Below are positions 6,049 through 9,772 of a stretch of 9,772 nucleotides of DNA, in pieces. The notes beneath the pieces are model-generated. The model was not told the DNA's origin. It worked only from the letters and a program-made list of their open reading frames with translations, and did not search any database. The position numbers and the translations under genes were made by a program. This DNA is from Thermosaccharophagus gerlachensis (lineage in GTDB: Bacteria > Armatimonadota > Fervidibacteria > Fervidibacterales > Thermosaccharophagaceae). Each line of letters starts with the position of its first letter. The stretch's first letter is position 1. Where the stretch lies: NCBI GenBank assembly GCA_041538025.1, contig JBGOEV010000064.1:1-9772 (forward strand), given 5' to 3'.

Positions 6049-7749
6049 ATGCTACTCACCACCTCACTTAAGCCCTGCGTTAGGTGGCTCTCGCTCACAC
6101 TCATTGTGTTTTTATCTTCGCTTGGTGTAGGTGAGCCGAAAGAACCCCTTAGACCAACCTCTTTGTTGCTCTTGCAACCGCGCACAGCACCAGCTGATGG
6201 TGAGGCTCAAAATGCGTTCGTTGAGGCTTTAAAGGAAGCGCTCAAAGCAAAACTGAAGTGTGAGGTCGTTTCATTCACACCGACGCTTCCCGGGATACAA
6301 TTGGCTTTGCGCGAAGGAAGGATAACACATCGCGAGGTTTCCTTACCTCATGTCTTCAACAACTTCCGCTCTTTGCTCAAGTGCTTGGGCATGAAGGTCG
6401 GTATGTGGGTGCGTGTTGCAAGTGTTGAAGCTTCCAAGAAGCCAGCTATAAATCGCATAACAGCAATTGAGCTTGCCATCGTTCCAGTGGTTGGTAATGC
6501 GTTTTCGGAGTTGATTGATGTTGAGAAGGCAAGGGCAGAGGAAGCTGCATCAGTTGAAGAGGGCAAAGGGGCAAAACAACGCAAACCGAAGGTTGAGAGC
6601 ATACCTCATGGGCAACTCTTCATCAACACGGTTTTGCGTCGCTTGAAAACTACATTGATTGCTTTGTCATCCGATTACGAAGAGCCAACTGCTCTTGGTG
6701 AAGATGAGCTTGCTGGTTTAATCGCCGAGGCAAAGGGGCTATCAAAATCGGGCAAGCTTGAGGAGGCTGCAGCAATACTTCGTAAGTTGGCAATGGCAAA
6801 CCCCGGTGTCTCCTCAATCTACATTGAACTTGGTGATGTGTATGAGCGTATGAAACGCTTCACGGACGCCCTTCTTGAGTATGAGCGTGCGACAAGGGTT
6901 GATGCAAAAAATATTGAAGCATGGTATAGGCTTGCAAGGCTCAATTATGAACTTGGAAGGATTGAAGATGCGTGGAGAGCTGTTAGTGAATTGCTCAATC
7001 TATCACAGAACAACGCAAACCATTTCTTGCTCGCTGCGCGTGTGGCTCGTCAGAGAGCATCTCGCATCGCTAAAGTGGCAGGTATACGTATGGCGACAGA
7101 GATGCGAAATATTGCGAAGCACTACTACAAGATGGCGCTTGACCTTGAATATAGCGAGGACATAGCTGTTGAAGCAGCTCAATGTGTTTTGGAGATGGGA
7201 GGCGCTAATGCGAAGAAAAATGCAGTTGAGTTACTTCAGTCTTTTTTGAGCAAGGCAGACCAAGATAAGCCACCGTTGAAAGCACTCAGCATGTGTTTAA
7301 TGTTGCTCATACAAATGAGGCAGCTTGATGAAGCATACGGCATTTTCAAACAGGTGATGAAGGACGAGCCAAAGAAAGAGTGGTTGCGTCAGATACCGTA
7401 TGAGCTTCTGGGCGAGATACTTGATGCACGCTGGGCACAGGTCTATGGGCAGGTAGCTTCGTTGCTTGAGAACTTTTGGAAGGGGCTTATATCGCGTGAG
7501 GATGCATATGAAGAGCTTTCGTGGCTCTCTTCCGATGCGGAAAAAATCGCAGCTATGGCGCGAGAACTTGAGCCACCTCAGCGTTTGAAGCAGGTGCATG
7601 ATAGGAGGTTGTTATGCTACGATTTATTCAGTCAGGCTATCGCTGTAGCGAAACTCTACATTGAAACTGGCGATGCAATCCAGCAACGGCGTGTTTACCT
7701 CTTGATGCAAAACGCATACACTGAGTGGAAGGCTCTGAGAAAGATGTAA
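6049..7749 (+). CDS. Exported TPR-repeat protein of unknown function
   Basis: A 566-residue protein. An in-frame GTG at 6037 exists, but AAGGTGAG (6034-6041) is a good ribosome site 7 bases before ATG 6049. From there the N-terminus reads as a signal peptide: positive charges (K8, R12), a hydrophobic core L-S-L-T-L-I-V-F-L (14-22), then a small-residue region ending near G-V-G (26-28). There is no lipobox cysteine. Residues 35-210 form a mixed alpha/beta domain I do not recognise. TPR repeats run from about 220 to 320 (G-K-L-E-E-A-A-A-I-L, R-F-T-D-A-L-L-E-Y-E-R-A, then G-R-I-E-D-A-W). The rest is helical and probably contains degenerate TPR units. The ribosome site overlaps the stop of the preceding zinc-ribbon TPR gene, so translational coupling is likely and the two products may form one envelope assembly. 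No enzyme motif is visible. Confidence 0.83.
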   Translation: MLLTTSLKPCVRWLSLTLIVFLSSLGVGEPKEPLRPTSLLLLQPRTAPADGEAQNAFVEALKEALKAKLKCEVVSFTPTLPGIQLALREGRITHREVSLPHVFNNFRSLLKCLGMKVGMWVRVASVEASKKPAINRITAIELAIVPVVGNAFSELIDVEKARAEEAASVEEGKGAKQRKPKVESIPHGQLFINTVLRRLKTTLIALSSDYEEPTALGEDELAGLIAEAKGLSKSGKLEEAAAILRKLAMANPGVSSIYIELGDVYERMKRFTDALLEYERATRVDAKNIEAWYRLARLNYELGRIEDAWRAVSELLNLSQNNANHFLLAARVARQRASRIAKVAGIRMATEMRNIAKHYYKMALDLEYSEDIAVEAAQCVLEMGGANAKKNAVELLQSFLSKADQDKPPLKALSMCLMLLIQMRQLDEAYGIFKQVMKDEPKKEWLRQIPYELLGEILDARWAQVYGQVASLLENFWKGLISREDAYEELSWLSSDAEKIAAMARELEPPQRLKQVHDRRLLCYDLFSQAIAVAKLYIETGDAIQQRRVYLLMQNAYTEWKALRKM

Positions 7750-7754
7750 GCCAC

Positions 7755-7771
7755 CACTGAAGCCTTCGGTG
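7755..7771 (+). terminator. Small hairpin after the TPR gene, weak terminator candidate
   Basis: CACTGA (7755-7760) pairs with TCGGTG (7766-7771), with one T-G wobble and a 5-base loop, starting 6 bases after the stop at 7747-7749. No T-run follows, so it is not a standard intrinsic terminator and may only stabilise the 3' end. The rest of the 151-base gap to 7901 shows no convincing promoter. A TAAACACAA stretch at 7788-7796 matches 8 of 9 bases of one arm of the palindrome at 3450-3469. Confidence 0.25.
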
Positions 7772-7900
7772 CATCCAAGGTTGCCCTAAACACAACGCAC
7801 ATACGCTCTCCAAAACTGCATTAGCGTCAAAAATACTGGTGCGTCATATTAGCCAACAGCCGATGGTAGACACAAACTCCATGGCGAGAGGTGATATGAG

Positions 7901-9019
7901 ATGCAAAGGAAGGGGGTTGCTCATTGTGTTATGGTATCTGTGTTTGTTGGCTTTTTAGTTGCTGTTGTATGTGCGCAGAAGAGGGGCTTAGATGTGCCTT
8001 TCGTTCCATCACCGCCAGAGGTGGTCAAGAAGATGCTTCAAATGGCTCGTGTTGGGAAGAACGATATCGTCTATGACTTAGGGTGTGGTGATGGTCGTAT
8101 CGTCATTGCAGCAGTTAGAGATTTTGGCGCAAAGAAGGGTGTAGGAGTTGACCTTGATCCACAGCGGATACGTGAAAGCAACGAGAACGCAAGGAAAGCA
8201 GGTGTCACTGAGAAAGTTCAATTCATTGAAGGCGACCTTTTCAAGGCGGACATAACTGAAGCAACCGTTGTAACGCTTTACCTGCTCCCAAGTGTCAACC
8301 TAAGGCTTCGCCCAAAGCTTTTCCGTGAGCTGAAACCTGGTAGCAGAGTAGTGTCGCACGACTTTGACATGGGTGAATGGGAAGCAGATGAACAGGCGAC
8401 GGTAGACAGCTATCACACGGTTTACCTATGGACTATACCAGCAGGTGTTGCAGGGACATGGCGTTGGAGTGGTGGTAAGAAGGGTGAACAGCAATTCGTG
8501 CTCAAGCTGAATCAGGCATTCCAAAAGGTCTCTGGAACGCTGAGCATAGGTAGTATACAGACACCCATATCGGAAGCTAAGCTTGTAGGGACAAGGTTGA
8601 GCTTTGCGGTGTTAAGGCAGGTCGGTGAGAAGCAAGTCAAAGTTGTTTACGATGGGCGTGTCAACGGAGATACGATAACTGGAACTGTAACAATCTCTGG
8701 ACAACCACAAGCACGGCAGTGGGTGGCGAAAAGAGACAGCGTTGTGATTGAGGGCACATGGCGATGGACGCTCAATGGTAGGACGAACACCATCGTTATT
8801 GAAAAGGGTAAGAACGGTTATTTCGCTTCGCTCCTCAACAATGAGCGTCAACCAATTAACGACTTCTATGTCTGGGGTGCAGGTGTCCAATTCACAATTG
8901 AGAAGGACGGAAAGCACACATACAACGGTGTGGTTGAGGGCGATCGCATCATCGGAACTGTTGATAGGGTAGGGAAGTGGGTCGCTGAGAGAGTCAAGCG
9001 CACTGCAAAACGACGCTAA
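7901..9019 (+). CDS. Exported class I SAM-dependent methyltransferase with two GTWRW modules
   Basis: A 372-residue protein. Residues 1-25 look like a signal peptide (R3, K4, then M-V-S-V-F-V-G-F-L-V-A-V-V, ending C-A-Q). Residues 34-182 are a Rossmann methyltransferase domain. Motif I is D-L-G-C-G-D-G-R (59-66), the SAM-ribose acidic position is V-D-L-D (83-86), G-D-L-F is at 111-114, and L-Y-L-L-P-S-V-N (126-133) replaces the usual motif IV. This resembles a widespread family distantly like DOT1-type methyltransferases, often annotated with a signal peptide; the substrate is unknown. Residues 185-277 and 285-365 are two strand-rich modules, each opening G-T-W-R-W and carrying a later V-x-G-D-x-I-x-G-T-V segment, so they look like an internal duplication. 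ATG 7901 has GAGGTGA (7888-7894) 6 bases upstream. Export would separate the enzyme from cytoplasmic SAM, unless the segment is an uncleaved anchor. The DUF5107 gene follows after 23 bases. Confidence 0.88.
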   Translation: MQRKGVAHCVMVSVFVGFLVAVVCAQKRGLDVPFVPSPPEVVKKMLQMARVGKNDIVYDLGCGDGRIVIAAVRDFGAKKGVGVDLDPQRIRESNENARKAGVTEKVQFIEGDLFKADITEATVVTLYLLPSVNLRLRPKLFRELKPGSRVVSHDFDMGEWEADEQATVDSYHTVYLWTIPAGVAGTWRWSGGKKGEQQFVLKLNQAFQKVSGTLSIGSIQTPISEAKLVGTRLSFAVLRQVGEKQVKVVYDGRVNGDTITGTVTISGQPQARQWVAKRDSVVIEGTWRWTLNGRTNTIVIEKGKNGYFASLLNNERQPINDFYVWGAGVQFTIEKDGKHTYNGVVEGDRIIGTVDRVGKWVAERVKRTAKRR

Positions 9020-9042
9020 ACATCGGTTGGTGGATTAAGCGA

Positions 9043-9772
9043 ATGAAGAAGACTGTGACAACAGAAATCACGAGAGTGAAGTTATCAGCGTATCGCTTCA
9101 ATGAAGACCCATTTCCGCCATTACAGCGCCCAAGTGCAAGGCGTGTTTATCCCTACCCGATGCAAGACGATGTCACCGACGAATTAACCGAACGAGAGTT
9201 CACTGCCGTCATTTTGGACAACGGTTTGCTGCAGGTCACTGTTTTGCCCGAGTTTGGCGGTCACATCCATTCAGTGCGTGACTTGAAAAACGACCGTGAA
9301 GTTTTCTACCGCAACGAGCCACTGAAGTTCGGGTTGATAGCACTGCGTGGTGCATGGTATTCGGGTGGTTTAGAATTCAACTTCCCGCAAGTCGGTCACA
9401 CCGTCACGACCAATGACCCACTCCCTTGGCACTTGACAGAAAATCCCGACGGCAGTGTCACCCTTTTCGTCGGCACGATTGAGCGGTTGACGAGGATGGC
9501 GTGGACGGCGAGCGTGACTCTGCGTCCCAACGATTGGCGATTGCACACCCGCATTTGGCTTTTCAACCGAACGCCTTTTTGGCATCGCATTTACTTTTGG
9601 ACGAATGTCGCTGTCCCTGCCCGCAACGACTTTCGCTTCCTTTTGCCCTGCACGCAAGTTTTCTCTTGGTGGTGGGGCGCTCGTGGCATCGCCAACTTCC
9701 CAATCCAAGACGGAACGGATTTGAGCCGCTACACAACTCACAAGCGACCGACCGACTTGTTTGCGAAAGATT
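9043..9772 (+). CDS. DUF5107 domain protein, N-terminal part (cut by window edge)
   Basis: An ATG at 9043, with GGTGGA (9029-9034) 8 bases upstream, opens a frame that stays open for 243 codons to the window edge. The protein matches the N-terminal region of DUF5107 proteins, which have an aldose 1-epimerase-like (galactose mutarotase) beta-sandwich fold. Seen here are V-L-P-E-F-G-G-H-I-H-S (67-77), R-G-A-W-Y-S-G-G-L-E-F-N-F-P-Q-V-G-H (102-119) and Y-F-W-T-N-V-A-V-P (184-192). Full proteins are commonly around 1000 residues with TPRs after this domain, but that part is not in the window. They are thought to act on carbohydrates; no reaction is established that I know of. No signal peptide is seen. 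Third codon positions favour C (Asp is mostly GAC) more than in the genes to the left. Confidence 0.82.
   Translation, partial: MKKTVTTEITRVKLSAYRFNEDPFPPLQRPSARRVYPYPMQDDVTDELTEREFTAVILDNGLLQVTVLPEFGGHIHSVRDLKNDREVFYRNEPLKFGLIALRGAWYSGGLEFNFPQVGHTVTTNDPLPWHLTENPDGSVTLFVGTIERLTRMAWTASVTLRPNDWRLHTRIWLFNRTPFWHRIYFWTNVAVPARNDFRFLLPCTQVFSWWWGARGIANFPIQDGTDLSRYTTHKRPTDLFAKD

Noticed and set aside
7881..7958. 25-codon overlapping frame with a hydrophobic C-terminus at the start of the methyltransferase gene
   Set aside because: No ribosome site lies before ATG 7881, and the hydrophobic look follows from reading the signal-peptide region in another frame.
1..9772. Mobile element, CRISPR array, phage or toxin-antitoxin system
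   Set aside because: No transposase or integrase motif, no spaced repeat array, no att-like duplication of the tRNA-Leu 3' end, and no small paired genes were seen on either strand.

Overview
The window looks like chromosomal DNA from a free-living bacterium that degrades carbohydrates. It is about 45-50% GC by eye, with AGGTGA-type Shine-Dalgarno sites in front of nearly every gene. DUF4838, DUF5107, Gfo/Idh/MocA and sugar isomerase/epimerase genes together are typical of Armatimonadota, Planctomycetota and similar polysaccharide degraders. The phylum is an inference: there is no rRNA or marker protein here.

Layout. (1) 1-1560, plus: 3' part of a DUF4838 (glycoside-hydrolase-like) protein, cut by the window edge. 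(2) 1621-3427, minus: a two-gene sugar operon, transcribed as a TIM-barrel sugar isomerase/epimerase then a Gfo/Idh/MocA dehydrogenase. A perfect palindrome and an extended -10 promoter candidate lie upstream. (3) 3553-3640, minus: tRNA-Leu(CAA) with encoded CCA and a near-consensus promoter, whose -10 box sits inside a second perfect inverted repeat. (4) 3706-7749, plus: a 5-formyltetrahydrofolate cyclo-ligase-like protein (MTHFSD type), then a zinc-ribbon/TPR/single-membrane-span/Gln-Pro-rich protein and a tightly linked exported TPR protein. (5) 7901-9019, plus: an apparently exported class I SAM methyltransferase with a duplicated C-terminal GTWRW module. (6) 9043 to the right edge, plus: N-terminal 243 residues of a DUF5107 (aldose-epimerase-fold) protein.

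How the genes fit together. The outer genes and the minus-strand operon suggest glycan or glycoside breakdown followed by oxidation and isomerisation of the freed sugar, possibly through 3-keto-sugar chemistry of the YcjS/YcjR type. The middle block (folate-ligase-like, tRNA-Leu, TPR pair) has no evident metabolic link to the sugar genes. I see no mobile element, CRISPR array, phage gene or toxin-antitoxin pair. The least explained parts are the TPR pair, the exported methyltransferase, and the dense symmetric DNA between 3450 and 3685. No gene-free stretch exceeds 300 bases; the longest, 3428-3705, is filled by the tRNA and its regulatory DNA.
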